64,000 nucleotides of DNA, from NCBI GenBank assembly GCA_020746995.1, contig JAGPXD010000002.1, forward strand, positions 620,001 to 684,000, given 5' to 3'. Positions within the stretch are counted from its first letter, which is position 1; each line of letters starts with the position of its first letter. The position numbers and the translations under genes are program-made. The stretch comes from Plectosphaerella cucumerina. Its lineage: Eukaryota > Ascomycota > Sordariomycetes > Glomerellales > Plectosphaerellaceae. Shown here piece after piece: positions 1 through 10,981 of the stretch. The notes below the pieces were generated by a model, which did not search any database, was not told where the DNA came from, and was given only the letters and a program-made list of their open reading frames with translations.

Positions 1-1320
1 GCGCAGCTAATCCCGAGCTTCGCCGGTAAACAGGCCATTCTCGGTATGTCACATGCTCCACGTCCGCGATTGCCTCATTGTGCCGTACTGACCGCTCTCC
101 TTCTCTAGGCATCACCGAAGCCTTCAAGGCCGACAAGTTCGACAAGAAGATCAACCTCGGTACGAGCCCCAGCTGTCGCCGCGCGCCGCGACCATCGCTG
201 ACCCATCCTCCCCCCTCTAGGTGTCGGCGCCTACCGCGATGACCAGGGCAAGCCCTACGTCCTGCCCTCGGTCCGCACCGCCGAGCAGAAGGTGGTCGAC
301 GCCAAGCTGAACAAGGAGTACGCCGGCATCACGGGCGTGCCCGAGTTCTCCAAGGCCGCCGCCGTCCTCGCCTACGGCAAGAACTCCCCCGCCGCCGACC
401 GCATCGCCATCACCCAGTCCATCTCCGGCACCGGCGCCCTCCGCATCGGCGGCGCCTTCCTGGCCAAGTTCTGGCCTGGCGACAAGGCCATCTACATCCC
501 CACGCCCAGCTGGGCCAACCACAAGGCCGTCTTCTCCGACGCCGGCCTCAAGGTGAACCAGTACCGCTACTACAATAAGGACACCATCGGTCTCGACTTC
601 GAGGGCATGGTCGCCGACATCGAGGCCGCGCCCAAGGGCTCCGTCTTCCTCTTCCACGCCTGCGCCCACAACCCCACCGGCGTCGACCCCACCCAGGAGC
701 AGTGGAAGGCCATCTCGGCCGCCGTCAAGAAGGGAGGCCACTACTCCTTCTTCGACATGGCCTACCAGGGCTTCGCCTCGGGCTCCGTCGACAACGACGC
801 CTTCGCCCTCCGCTACTTCGTCGAGCAGGGCCACGAGCTGTGCCTGGCTCAGTCCTTCGCCAAGAACATGGGTCTCTACGGTGAGCGCGTCGGTGCCTTC
901 TCCGTCGTCGCCTCGTCGCCCGAGGAGCGCGTCCGCCTCGACTCGCAGATCAAGATCCTCGTCCGCCCCATGTACTCCAACCCCCCCGTCCATGGCGCCC
1001 GCATCGCCGCCGAGATCCTCAACAACCCCGCCCTGTACGAGCAGTGGCTCGGCGAGGTCAAGGACATGGCCGACCGCATCATCAAGATGCGCGCCCTGCT
1101 CAAGGACAACCTTGAGAAGCTCGGCAGCAAGCACGACTGGAGCCACATCACCAACCAGATCGGCATGTTCGCCTACACCGGCCTGACCCCCGAGCAGATG
1201 GACTCCCTCGCCAAGGAGCACTCCGTCTACGCCACCAAGGACGGCCGCATCTCCGTCGCCGGTATCACCAGCGCCAACGTCGGCCGCCTTGCCGAGGCCA
1301 TCTTCAAGGTCAAGGGTTAG
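1..1320 (+). CDS. Aspartate aminotransferase, probably mitochondrial (5' partial)
   Basis: PLP enzyme that interconverts aspartate plus 2-oxoglutarate with oxaloacetate plus glutamate; part of the malate-aspartate shuttle. The coding sequence enters from the left edge. Seen exons are about 34-43, 109-159 and 221-1320, with introns 44-108 and 160-220. The joined start reads AILGITEAFKADKF, then INLGVGAYRDD, as in class I aminotransferases. The PLP lysine lies in QSFAKNMGLYGER, and the substrate-binding arginine near the C terminus lies in GRISVAG. HNPTGVDPT is the family loop before the active-site Asp/Tyr region. GC-rich third positions are typical of a well-expressed gene. The mitochondrial rather than cytosolic assignment rests on remembered similarity to fungal mitochondrial enzymes; the targeting peptide is outside the window. 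The short first exon is discussed in the findings. Confidence 0.93.
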
Positions 1321-1580
1321 AAGAAGAATTGGTTCGAGGGGTGAAGAGAGACAGCGGTAGAGAATGAGCCTTGGTACAACAACACACGGACTGGGAAAGA
1401 GAAAACAAAAGGCACATAGACTGCGGTCCGGCAGCGGCGGGCGTCCTCTGCCCGAGCGGCATCTTGAAATTTTGTACAATACCATATCGCTCGTCATGCA
1501 TGTCGTTGGATTTCATGTCTCGTGTGTCGTCGTCGCTGGACTTGGTCTGTGATGTCACCCTGAGTCTCTGGGGATGCGGC

Positions 1581-2683
1581 TCATGCCCCCCTCAACCTGT
1601 TCAGGTCACGAGTGACCTCTTCCAGCTCCCGCTCCATGTTGCGGTAAGCCTTTGCCATTTCCCGCATGCGGGCTTCCTTGGCCTCCTCACCCGGCACGCC
1701 GACGCCGTATTCCTCCAGCTCTGCGCGCGCAGCGGCAATGGCCTCTTGGACTTGGGCTCTGGCATCCCTCAGATGGGCCGAGTAGGCAACGAGTGCCTGG
1801 ACGGCATCAGGCGAGTATACATCTGCAGCGAGGGCGTCTTTGGCCGCGAGAGCGTCGCCGCGCCCCTTGCGAGCGAGGAGGGAGACCTCCTCGGCGCGGA
1901 GTTCGAGACTGCGAGCCACGATGCCGTGCTTGCCCTCGAGTGACTTGATGAGCATATCTGCGGCTGAGCGGTGCTTGGCGAGCAAGGCGGCAAGGGAGGA
2001 AGCGAGGGCGATGCGGTCGGCGATGAGGGCGGCTTCATTGTCGGCTAAGGCCTTGCGGCGCGATGCGATTGTGTCGGCGAGGGAGGCGGCGCGGCGGTGG
2101 AGGTAGCTTGGGTTCGTGGCGGGGTCGGCGACGCGGGCGAGAGAGGCGGCTGAGGCGTGGATGGAGGCGCTGATGAGGGGGGCGAGCTGGGGGAGAAGGG
2201 TGGGGAGGTCGGAGAAGGGAGGACAGGAGAGGAGGAGGGCGGTAGCTTCGGGGTCGAGGGGCGGTGAGGCGAGGAGCGGAGGGAGGAGATGGAGGAGGTC
2301 GAGTAGAGGGTCGGGAGGCGAGGTTCTGGTTTGTGATGAGGGTGCTGGAGCGGAGGAGGAGGTTGTCCTCGCGTGGGCGATTGTGCGTTTGACGGGTGCT
2401 GGCTCCGGGGTGGCCGTCGCGATGGCGTGGATGAGGAGGTAGTCTTTGGCTTCGGCTATGCGTTGCTCTTTGAGTTCCTGGGAGGACTGGGGTTAGAAGA
2501 GTCCAATTGACTATCGAAGAGGGGCGCAGAGGAGCATACATTGCGGACGACGTCCCGCTCCTTCTGGATGATGGGGTTCTTGGTCGAGCCGTCTGGGTTG
2601 AGGATGGCTGTTGTCAGGGTGTGGTGGAGGGCGGCAAAGTTGGGGTTGTCCCGAAGGACGGACTCGTCCACGGCGGGGATCAT
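1581..2683 (-). CDS. Coiled-coil protein, possible augmin HAUS4-like subunit
   Basis: Two exons, 2683-2540 and 2477-1581, join in phase across a 62-nt intron (GTATGC...CAG) to give 346 aa. The N terminus reads VDESVLRDNPNFAALHHTL, followed by an Ala/Pro/Leu-rich middle and a long C-terminal helix rich in heptads (EEAKEARMREMAKAYRNM and on to RDLNRLRGA at the end). The length, the 'NPxFxxLHxxL' start and the terminal coiled coil resemble augmin subunit 4 (about 360 aa in human), which helps recruit gamma-tubulin to microtubules. That link is a weak impression, not a domain hit. The gene converges on the aminotransferase with about 260 bp between stops. If the augmin idea is wrong this is simply a conserved-looking coiled-coil protein of unknown role. 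Confidence 0.7.
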
Positions 2684-2959
2684 GACGAGCGGGAGGAGAA
2701 AGGCATCGGGGGTGTTTGGTGGTGGTTCGGGTCAAGGTAGGCAGTTGGTGGTGTTGAGAGTGGTCACTGTAGTGTTGCGGTGTCGCGGTTGGGACATGGT
2801 GCGGGGCTGCCGCTTTAGCAGAGCCTGGGGTGAGACTGTTGGGGCCCATATAAATTTGAACTGCAAACTTCCCTCCTCCTTGATGATCGAAATTGGCAGC
2901 AGAAAGTATTCTTGAATTCTTTCTGCTACTTATCGCTAGCCTTTCTGGTAGGTAGAACT

Positions 2960-3449
2960 CTACACCTTTTTACCTCCGTCGCCCTCAGCCTTGGCTCCCT
3001 CAGGATCATGTGCCACGACCTCAATCTCGACACGCATGTCATCCTCGCCCAGTCGCGTCACTCCCACGCAAGTCCATATCGGCTGGTGATCCGGCATCCA
3101 CTTGCGAAAGTTGCGCACCATGGCTTCCAATGCCTCATCGTTGATGGGCACGTGGTATGAGTTGACCCGGTACACCTGTGACCAGCCCTTGCTGCCGGCG
3201 TCGAGCAGGTTCTTCTCGACATTGGCAAAGGCCAGATCGATCTGGGCGTTGATCTCCTTTTCAAAGGTGCCGTCCGGATGCCAGCCACCTGGAGTCGTCA
3301 GTGGGGGGCAGGATGAGTAAATGTCAGATAGGCTCACCTTGTCCAGAGCATTCGATCCTGTCGCCGACGCGGACCGCTTGGCTGTAGGAGAAGACTTTGC
3401 GGTTCTTGACGCCAACACCCTCGTATGCGTAGTACTTGAGATGAGACAT
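2960..3449 (-). CDS. RidA/YjgF/YER057c-family protein
   Basis: Exons 3449-3338 and 3288-2960 join across a 48-nt intron to give 146 aa. The start is the ATG of MSHLKYYAYEGVG; longer in-frame openings upstream have no family support. The order fits the Rid fold: a beta-strand with GDRIECSGQGGWHPDG, a helix with INAQIDLAFANVEKNLLDAG, then YRVNSYHVPI and a C-terminal strand MRVEIEVVAH that carries the usual arginine. RidA enzymes hydrolyse reactive enamine/imine intermediates released by PLP enzymes; members of divergent Rid subgroups may act on other substrates, so the substrate is not assigned. The gene is divergent from the Zn2Cys6 regulator with 230 bp between start codons, which suggests shared control. 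Confidence 0.88.
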
Positions 3450-3525
3450 GATAACAAACCGGTGATGAAGTTGATTTAAAGGCTTGATGTCATGAGCGAG
3501 CACCAAGACCCTTATAGCCTCTCCC

Positions 3526-3541
3526 TCCGGTACGTACCGGA
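3526..3541. promoter_or_regulatory. Perfect 16-bp TCCG-N8-CGGA palindrome, candidate Zn2Cys6 operator
   Basis: TCCGGTACGTACCGGA is a perfect inverted repeat in the 230-bp space between the divergent RidA and Zn2Cys6 genes. Zn2Cys6 dimers typically bind paired CGG triplets, and the Nit4 site known from Neurospora is the compact palindrome TCCGCGGA; here the same half-sites are separated by eight bases. Binding by the neighbouring regulator is inferred. Confidence 0.5.
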
Positions 3542-3679
3542 CCCGGGCGGGGCCGATGACCGGCAAGACCCATATTAAACTCCGGCGACGGAAAGCGGAT
3601 TCCGCCCTTGTCCCCCGACGACCTCCTCTGAGCTCTCATCCATGCCCAGGATTGTCTCGAATGTACCCAACCAACCGCC

Positions 3680-6198
3680 TTGGATGCAGAGACCACGTCA
3701 CTACCGAAAGCCATGACACCACCACCCCCCACTGATACAGGGAAACCACCTTCCGGCGGGCATAAGCCTGGGTCCTCCGGCCCTAGAAGCAAATACGCCC
3801 CCCGCGCGTGCCAAGAATGCCGTCGGCGGCGAGCAAAGGTATCTAACCCCTACAATAACCCTTGTCATGGCGTCTGGTGCTCACACTGGCAGTGCGACGG
3901 TCAGAAGCCGACATGCGCCCGCTGCCACGCCCGCGGCAAGTCGTGTGTCTTCACGACTGAGGCAGACAATCGTGGCTCAGCTCCAAAGTCGTACATGAGC
4001 CTGCTTCAAGCACGCATCAGTCTACTTGAGGATGTTCTTCGGCTCCACTCGATTGATGTTGACGCCTCGATTGCTTTCCTTGACGCCCAGAGAGGGCAGG
4101 CTGACGGTGGTCCCCCGGCCGCTTACTCGTCGCCTCAGGCCTTCGACCAGATGTGTGCCGATCTTGAGGGTGCCCTCTACTTAGATGACCCTCTTGACGA
4201 AAACGATGTGCCAGGGAGCGAGGCGCGCTTCTTCGGTGCCACCAGCGGTCGACTGGAATTGCAGCCCTTGACCTCGTCAGATATCGGGACCCCGTCTGAC
4301 ACGGAACAGGCCAAGAGTTCAGTGTCTTCCCGGCAGATCCCCCACGCATTATCGAGTAGTCACGCAGTGTACGACTGGGGCGTTGATGACCTCGTTACCC
4401 CTGATCTGCGCGACCTCTTGGTAGACCTGTACTTCCAGTGGGAGCAACCATGGTTTCAGATGGTCGACGAGAGACTCTTCAAAGACAGCCTACATCGCGG
4501 GGGGCCATATTCGAGCACCCTGCTGCTTTGCTGCATCATGGCTGTCGGCTCCCGCTACTCAGACGACCCAAATGCCCGGACTGACCCAGATGACCCCCGC
4601 ACTGCGGGCCGCCTCTTCGCAGAGCGCGCTGAAGCATTACTGGGCAACGAGTTGAGATCGCCGAGCATACCGACACTACAAGCCTTGGCCATTCTAGGCA
4701 CTTACCAAATTGTGAGCCATCCCGAAGCCTCCCCTCTCTGTTTCCTTGTCCCTTCCAATGCTCATCTTCTCTAGGCCATCGGCTCCGACAGTCTCGCATG
4801 GCAGTATCACGGCATGGCCAATCGCTTACTGCTCGACCTGGGCCTCAACGTACACAGCAACACCGTCACTGGTACCAGTGTTCTGACCCCCGATGAGGTG
4901 CATCTGCGCCGCCAGATCTACTGGGCCCTCTACCTCAACGACAAACTCTGGGCAAGCTACTCAGGAAGGGTTTGTACCATGCTGGCAAGTCCCCTGAGCG
5001 CCTCTGCGTTTCCACTGCTAATGTTCCACTCAGGACTCCCAGGCCGCTGTGTCCCTGCCCTCGCTACCCTCGGCCGAGGAAACGCCTGGCCAGGACCGGC
5101 GTCGCCACTTGGTCATCCTGCAACACGCGATGGCCACGCATTGTCAGATCTTGGAGAAGATTCTGACACGTCTGTACGTGTCCCTCCCCTCGCGGTAGGC
5201 CCGCGCTCATACTGACCGACCCTAGGTACGGCCCCAAGAGACTGACCTCTCCGTCGGAGAGGCGTGCCTTTTTCGATTCATGCATCCTCACCCTCAAGGG
5301 GTGGTATTACTCGCTGCCGTTGGAGCTCAAGACCAAGTTGGCCGAAGGCGAGACTGGCCTCTCACCCCATGCTCTTGTGCTGGCCATGGTATACCACACC
5401 TCGGTCGTCCTGCTTTCGAAGCCATTTCTTCCTCGAGATCACCGGAGCAAAGGGCAACTCGGAGCCCATGAGGTCTCAAGTCGAGCCTCTGCAGCAAGCC
5501 TCGAGGCTGCTGAGGAAATATGCATCTTGACCGAGAGATACCGCGAGATATTTGGGGGATTCCGATGCAGTCCCATCACGGCAACGCATTGCACCCTCAC
5601 AGCAGCCCTCGTCATCATGTATGTTCCGTCTGGGAGTGCTGGGAGGACTCCGAGCCGCCGTTCGCAGGTCCAATGCTGCTTGCGCACCTTACGTGAGCTA
5701 TCGGTGTCATGGGGGCCGCCGCTGCGATACTGGCGTACTCTCGACAAGGCCCTTTCGGGAAAGTCATCGTCAGGTCTGTGGGACAGTGATTTCGTGGCGG
5801 AGCGGCATGCAACCCAGCAGAGCTTCCGTGCGAAGGCCACGAATGGGGTCACAACGGCTGCAGAGGCGAATGCATCCTCAGATTCGGGCGTGCCGCCGCC
5901 AAATGTCCACGATCCACAAGCTCTGCTCGAACATGGGAATTTTTCCGCAAATATTGGGGATGCGGCGGATTGTGCTGCAGCCCTCGACGTTGCCATGCCC
6001 TTTCCGCAAGAGCTGTGGTGCGAGGGTGCTGCGCAGTTCTTTGGAGGGACGGAATGCCTCGACGTTGGGGCTTTCGATGACTTCTCGTGGGACGTTGGTC
6101 TAGAGACGCCGAATGACGGGTTCTTAGGCGCAACTCTGCCGCCGGCCGTGCTCGAGCCTTTTAGGGATGCAGATGGTGGGCAGGTATCGAAAAGGTGA
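3680..6198 (+). CDS. Zn2Cys6 transcription factor, Nit4/NirA-like architecture
   Basis: Five exons (3680-3838, 3893-4711, 4775-4969, 5034-5173, 5226-6198) join in phase to 761 aa; introns are 52-64 nt with GT-AG ends. The first intron splits the zinc cluster: cysteines fall at residues 44, 47, 54, 61, 64 and 71 with the canonical spacing C-x2-C-x6-C-x6-C-x2-C-x6-C. A short coiled-coil-like linker (LLQARISLLEDVLRL) follows. The middle homology region includes LYFQWEQPWFQMVDE and, after the second splice, AIGSDSLAWQYHGMANRLL plus RRQIYWALYLNDKLWASYSGR, the fungal_trans signature. The C-terminal part (CLRTLRELSVSWGPPLRYW) and an acidic tail resemble Nit4-type nitrate regulators, but no nitrate genes are nearby, so the regulated pathway is open. 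The start could also be the in-frame ATG at 3713. Confidence 0.9.
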
Positions 6199-6200
6199 CC

Positions 6201-6360
6201 AAAAAAATGAAGCACCACTACCCCAGGGTGGCTCGAATAGTAGACCTCTCTCAATCTCCCGTATCCTGCGTCAGGCTTTAGCTCATCGACTTTGGGACGA
6301 ATACCACCTACACCACCCCGGGGCAACGGTACTAACAAGGCTTGAAGGCGCGGCCTATTA
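6201..6360. repeat. Degenerate repeat copy 1 (about 160 bp)
   Basis: This begins immediately after the stop of the Zn2Cys6 gene and is repeated at 6396-6556. Shared blocks include TAGACCTCTC, CTCCCGTATCCTGCGTCAGG and TAACAAGGC. An inner segment is bounded by an imperfect 11-bp inverted repeat (CCCCAGGGTGG near 6220 and CCACCCCGGGG near 6313). No open frame of interest is present on either strand. Confidence 0.8.
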
Positions 6361-6395
6361 GGCGTCACCAGGGCGCCTCATCTGAACAGAAGGAG

Positions 6396-6556
6396 CAAAA
6401 AATGGAAGCACCGCTAGCCCGGGGCAGATTCGAATGGTAGACCTCTCGCCATCTCCCGTATCCTGCGTCAGGCTTTAGATCATCGACGTTGGGAAGAATA
6501 CCAGCTGCACCACCCCGGGCTAACGGTACTGACAAGGCCTGAAGGCGCAGGCTATG
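6396..6556. repeat. Degenerate repeat copy 2 (about 160 bp)
   Basis: Direct copy of 6201-6360 offset by about 195-197 bp, with most differences single substitutions. Read on the minus strand it contains TGGTGCAGCTGGTA followed some 60 bases later by ATTCGAATC, resembling tRNA A and B boxes. It does not fold into a clean cloverleaf, so it is called a repeat and not a tRNA. Confidence 0.8.
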
Positions 6557-7476
6557 AGCCATTGCGGTCCCATCCTGCAGCCATTGCCTCGGCGCATGCT
6601 GGAAACACGACATGGACGCAGAACTCGCCGCGCAGCCCGTGCCTGGAGCGAACACTTTGCGAGCAAAACCTTCGGGACTGCCTTCATGTTAGCAATCATG
6701 AATGCACCTATTGAGATTGCAAGCCTGTGCACGGCCATGACGAGAAAATGAGCCACAGTATGAGGTACTACACCTGTGAATACTTTAGATGCCCGGCAGG
6801 AAAGGGATCCCGCAACGATGCGTACAAGCCCGAGGATGCAATGCTGAGCGAGAGCTGCAGCACGGCAACGAATGCACAGTCTGCTGGCAACTACCATGAG
6901 ACATGGAGCTCATTTCTGCGAAGTCTCTGGACCATTTTTGCTGCGAGGGGGCCAAGGCGTGCCTCTGCTCTCATGCTGGGAAGCAGGGATCGGCCTCGGC
7001 ATGGATCGCTTGGGTGTGATGATACCGCATTTCTGGTAGAAGATCGGACTTGAACAGTCGTGTCAACGGGCTTCGAGCTCCACGCTGCTGTTCGACAAGG
7101 ATGGCATGTTGAACCTGCCGTGCAACAGGGCACTGAACACCAGAACATAAGATGGTCGTCAGGAGATGCAGTCGAAAAAAGCGGCGACAGCATCGAGACT
7201 TACATAATATCTCGACGGAGTCGCGAACCACACACGATGTCACCTGATTGGACCTGGACTGCTGCTGGCGGGCTTACCCCGGATAATCTCCCTTGACCCG
7301 CTGAAGCAACATCCGAAAAAAGTGCACGACAGCTTCAAACACCACAGGCAGAGTCGCACCACCAGCGTCCCCCGAGCAGCGCCCGCGTCCTCAATCGCCT
7401 CAATCGGCGCCCGCCAGCCTCGCACTCCGACCTCCACCCGACAGGCTTCCTTCCCCTCAGCTCCCGACCGCCCAGC
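6557..7476. other. Intergenic, no gene seen
   Basis: Only short open frames lacking family resemblance occur. The last 150 bases are C-rich and look like the leader of the bL28m gene. Confidence 0.6.
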
Positions 7477-8346
7477 ATGTCCGCGTTCGCCGCCGCCCAG
7501 CGCGGCAGCGCCTCCCTCCGCGGCCTCACCACCACCCTCCGCACCATCAGCCTCTCCTCCTCCACAGCCTCGCCGGCCTTCTCGTCACGGACAGCGCCCG
7601 CCGCCGCCTTCTCCACGACGACCGCCAAGCAAACAAAGACGATCCAGATGCACCTCATCCCCTCCGAGGCCGCGCCAGAGTACCCCTACGGCCCGCGCCG
7701 CATCTACAAGCAGTCCAACTCGGGCCTCCACGGCACCCTCCGCCCCCGCGTCGGCTGCAACGTCTCCGAGGATCATCACGTTCGCACCCCGCGCATGTGG
7801 CGCCCCAACATCCACCGCAAGCGAATCTGGTCCGACTCCCTCAACTGCTGGGTCCGCACCCGCCTGTCCATGCGCGTCCTCCGCACAATCCGCAAGGAGG
7901 GCGGTCTCGACAACTACGTTCTCGGCATCAAGGCCTCCCGCATCAAGGAGCTCGGCCCCGGTGGCTGGCGCCTCCGCTGGCTCGTCATGCAGACCCGCGC
8001 CGTGCGCGAGAAGCACGCCGCTGAGCGGGAGCGCCTCGGTGTCCAGCCCGCCACCGCCGACGAGTTTTCCGACCCGGCTCTTGCGATTGACAAGGATGAG
8101 CTCGTCCACATCATGCTCGACTCGGCCACCCCGGGACCTCTCGGCAAGAAGAGCAGGGACTTTATCGAGAAGCGCGCCATGCAGTTCGCCTCTGCCCAGA
8201 TGGCCAGCCAGATGGCCGCTGAGACTCTCTCTGGCGAGTTCGCCCTGGGCGAGGAGGCTGAGCTTGCCGACGAGCTGCTGGTGCCTGAGACCGTCGAGGA
8301 GGAGGAGGCCTTCCATGGCAAGGACGGTGAGGCCAAGAGGCCGTGA
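7477..8346 (+). CDS. mrpl24: Mitochondrial large-subunit ribosomal protein bL28m
   Basis: Intronless, 289 aa. The first 50 residues are rich in Ser, Thr, Ala and Arg with almost no acidic residues, fitting a mitochondrial presequence. The bL28 core follows: GLHGTLRPRVGCNVSEDHHV, RMWRPNIHRKRIWSDSLNCW and VRTRLSMRVLRTIRKEGGLD, matching the bacterial L28 layout of a Lys/Arg-rich strand followed by an RTxxKxGGLD helix. The C-terminal extension beyond about residue 190 is acidic and typical of fungal mitoribosomal proteins (yeast MRPL24). The protein would sit in the 54S mitoribosomal subunit. It converges with the TilS gene, 188 bp between stops. Another mitochondrial translation factor next door appears coincidental. 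Confidence 0.93.
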   Translation: MSAFAAAQRGSASLRGLTTTLRTISLSSSTASPAFSSRTAPAAAFSTTTAKQTKTIQMHLIPSEAAPEYPYGPRRIYKQSNSGLHGTLRPRVGCNVSEDHHVRTPRMWRPNIHRKRIWSDSLNCWVRTRLSMRVLRTIRKEGGLDNYVLGIKASRIKELGPGGWRLRWLVMQTRAVREKHAAERERLGVQPATADEFSDPALAIDKDELVHIMLDSATPGPLGKKSRDFIEKRAMQFASAQMASQMAAETLSGEFALGEEAELADELLVPETVEEEEAFHGKDGEAKRP

Positions 8347-8534
8347 AGAGGGCGGCCCCGTCTGGCCTGGCACAGCACCGCTTGCCTCTTTGTAATTATA
8401 TGTACAAGTTCCTCGGAAACGACCCCAATGTACCAAGCACGCATTTTCTGCCCTCGGTCAGAGCCTTATACTATGTGTGTTGCCTGTGTATTTGCATCCT
8501 GGTATGGGTGTGTGAAAAACGGTCTAGTCTGTTG

Positions 8535-10981
8535 TTACATGCTATGCAAAGCGGGTATCTCTAAGCGTCCATATCCTTCCTCCTCCGTCTTGTCATGTTG
8601 GTACAGCTTCATCTGGCATCTCCTTCGCACCCTCCACCGCAGGCCCGTCGTGGGCTGCCGCCGTTGCCTATGCGGGTGTGGCAACAGCATCGCGTCGTCC
8701 AGCAGTGCCGTGTCGACCTTCTTGTACCTCGCCTCCCACTGGAGCCATTCTTCCACCCCGGGCAGGTGCACCGGTAGCGTCAGCAGCGCCAGCAACTTGA
8801 TTCTCGTCTTCTTGCCCCTCCACGAGTCAATGTCTGACACCCATGTGTCCGATTTGAAGGCTGGCTTGACCGGCTGCGGTGACGGAGCTGTTGTCACCGC
8901 ATCGCCGCCATCGTCCTCGCCCGGCGAGCTCAGGTCTTCCACTTCCATAGCAGCGTCGCTCTCCGCCGTCTCATCGGAATCCGGCGGAGGGGCATCTACC
9001 GTGTACAGCGCAGGAAGGGTATACCGCACCTTGCCCGGCGCATACCGCCTCAGCAAGTCTGCCAGTGCGGCGCGGCCCTTGTCGTCGAGGCCTTCGCGGA
9101 ACTCCTTGGCGTAGGCTTCGTTATAGGGCGCCACCCGAACGGCGCCCTTGAACCGAGCGCGCAGCCTGACCCAGTATCGTCCGTCATAAGGTGCCCACTG
9201 TCGCCAAGGATGCCAGTCCTTGGACGCCATGGGAACGTCCGAGAACTCATTTGCCTCGAGCTGCTCGGGCGGCAGACCCGCCCAGGGCGGAGATTCTGGG
9301 TGGTCGAGGAAGTGGAACAGGGCCTTCGGCGCGGCCTTGGTCACCCACGTCTTGTTCGGCAGTGGCTGCGACGATGTGTACGGCTGGCGGGTCAAGAACC
9401 ACTTCTGCGGTGAAGCGGCTCGTAGGGGGTTGGCGCCGGCCAGTCCCTTTTCTGTGGTGCGTTGCAGCGGGATGAACAGCACCGAGGCCTGACTGAAAGA
9501 CTTTGGGATCTCCACCTTGGCGGCGTCACCTGCTGGGGCGATGGAAGGGAACAGGCGTGCGACGGGGCTCTGCAGCGTGTGCACAACAGGTAGCATGCGG
9601 TCAGGGGTCACGAAGGCGACGAGCTTGCGGATGATCAGAGCAGCAATCGTCCGCCTGTGACTGAGGCGCAGCTCCCGCCGCCTACGGTTGTAGATGGACC
9701 TTCGCCGCGGGGGGTGCAAGGTCATGTCGGGCACCTTGACGACGAGGGTGCCCGTGTTGGGGTCAAAGTTGTGTATGATGGCCTTCTTTGACAGCCAACG
9801 GCCCGCCTCCTGTTCCTGTGCGCGAGTTTTGTCGACGCACCAGCGCGACAGCTGGAGCACCGACTCTTTCTGCAGGGCCACAGGTAGATCGTGGTTCTTC
9901 CACATGTGGCGCACGGCGTTGCGCAGCGTCATGGTCTCGTCCTGGTTGGTCGGGTCCTCGAACCATTTGATGTTGTTCGCTTCGCAGGTGGCGATGAGGC
10001 GATCCTTGCTGAAGTCGAGAAGCGGGCGGTAGATGACCATGCCCATGTCCTCGGTGGGAATGGCGGGTACGGCAGGAACCTTGCGGCGTTGGTACCTACT
10101 CGCGGGGTCGTCGCCATACTCGCGGTCGATGTAGGCTATATCCAGGTCGGTCTGTAGGCCAGCCCTCAGCTCGGCCATGTGGCGTGGCAGGTTGATTTCC
10201 TCGCGGAGGTCTCTACGGGTGAAACGCCAGTCGCGGCGGCGTGGGCGGAAATTGATGAAAGGTTGGGCTCGCAGCTGGTCGTCGATGAAGCCGCTCTCGT
10301 AGATGTTATGCATATCGTAGCACTCCGGAATGTTGCCGCCCTGGCTCATGCCCCTGAGACCCCTGACGCCGTGGCCGCTCAGCAGGCGCATGAGGATCGT
10401 CTCGTACTGGTCGTCCTGGTGGTGCGCCGTGAACATGCTGGCGATGTTGGCGTGACCGAACTGCTTCGCTAACCGCCGGTACCGGTATCTGCGCGCCAGG
10501 CTCTCGATATTGGGAATACTGCTGACATCAAAGTCGCGGTCGATTTGCAGCTCGTCCCGCCAGTTGATGGTGACAAGCTCGGGGGTGAGCTGGGGGAAGC
10601 GGCTCAGCTGCTTCATGACGGCCACAGCCTCCTCTGTCGATTCGGGGCGCAGCTTGTGATCGACGACCACCGCGATGGGCTTGGCCCCCATGGTGTTGTC
10701 GGCGATGCGGAAGAGGGGCTCCCGGGCGCGCAGGCGGTTTATGAGGAAGGCCAGGGCCATCGAGTCGACACCACCGCTGATAGCAAGTCCTGCAGAACCG
10801 AGTGTGAGCTGGGGCCGGCGGCGCAGAGGAGAGATCTGGAGAGAAGCATACCGACCCGCCTAGGGACCGACTGGACGGCCTGGGGGAATCTCCGAGGGCA
10901 TGCCGCCTGCATGGCCTCGTAGAACTCGACGAAGGATATCGGCTTCGAGACATGGTGGAAGACGCGCGGTGCGACGCTCAT
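8535..10981 (-). CDS. tRNA(Ile)-lysidine synthetase, mitochondrial type
   Basis: Exons 10981-10852 and 10789-8535 join across a 62-nt intron to 794 aa. The splice creates the N-type ATP pyrophosphatase PP-loop: RVGLAISGGVDSMALAF, with SGGVDS at residues 48-53. Further TilS signatures are VVDHKLRPES, FTAHHQDDQYETILMRLLSGHGVRGL, YRPLLDFSKDRLI and WFEDPTNQDE. The enzyme converts C34 of tRNA-Ile(CAU) to lysidine so that it reads AUA; in fungi the substrate would be the mitochondrial tRNA. The protein is longer than bacterial TilS (about 430 aa) because of a C-terminal extension beyond residue 400 that I do not recognise. The N terminus before the PP-loop (MSVAPRVFHHVSKPIS) could serve in targeting. 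Confidence 0.92.

Noticed and set aside
217..1497. 426-codon frame opposite aspartate aminotransferase
   Set aside because: Antisense shadow; composition matches complement of the aminotransferase codons.
5619..5667. Possible extra intron in the Zn2Cys6 gene
   Set aside because: GTATGT...GCAG looks like an intron but its 49 nt would break the frame before the conserved CLRTLRELSVSW block.
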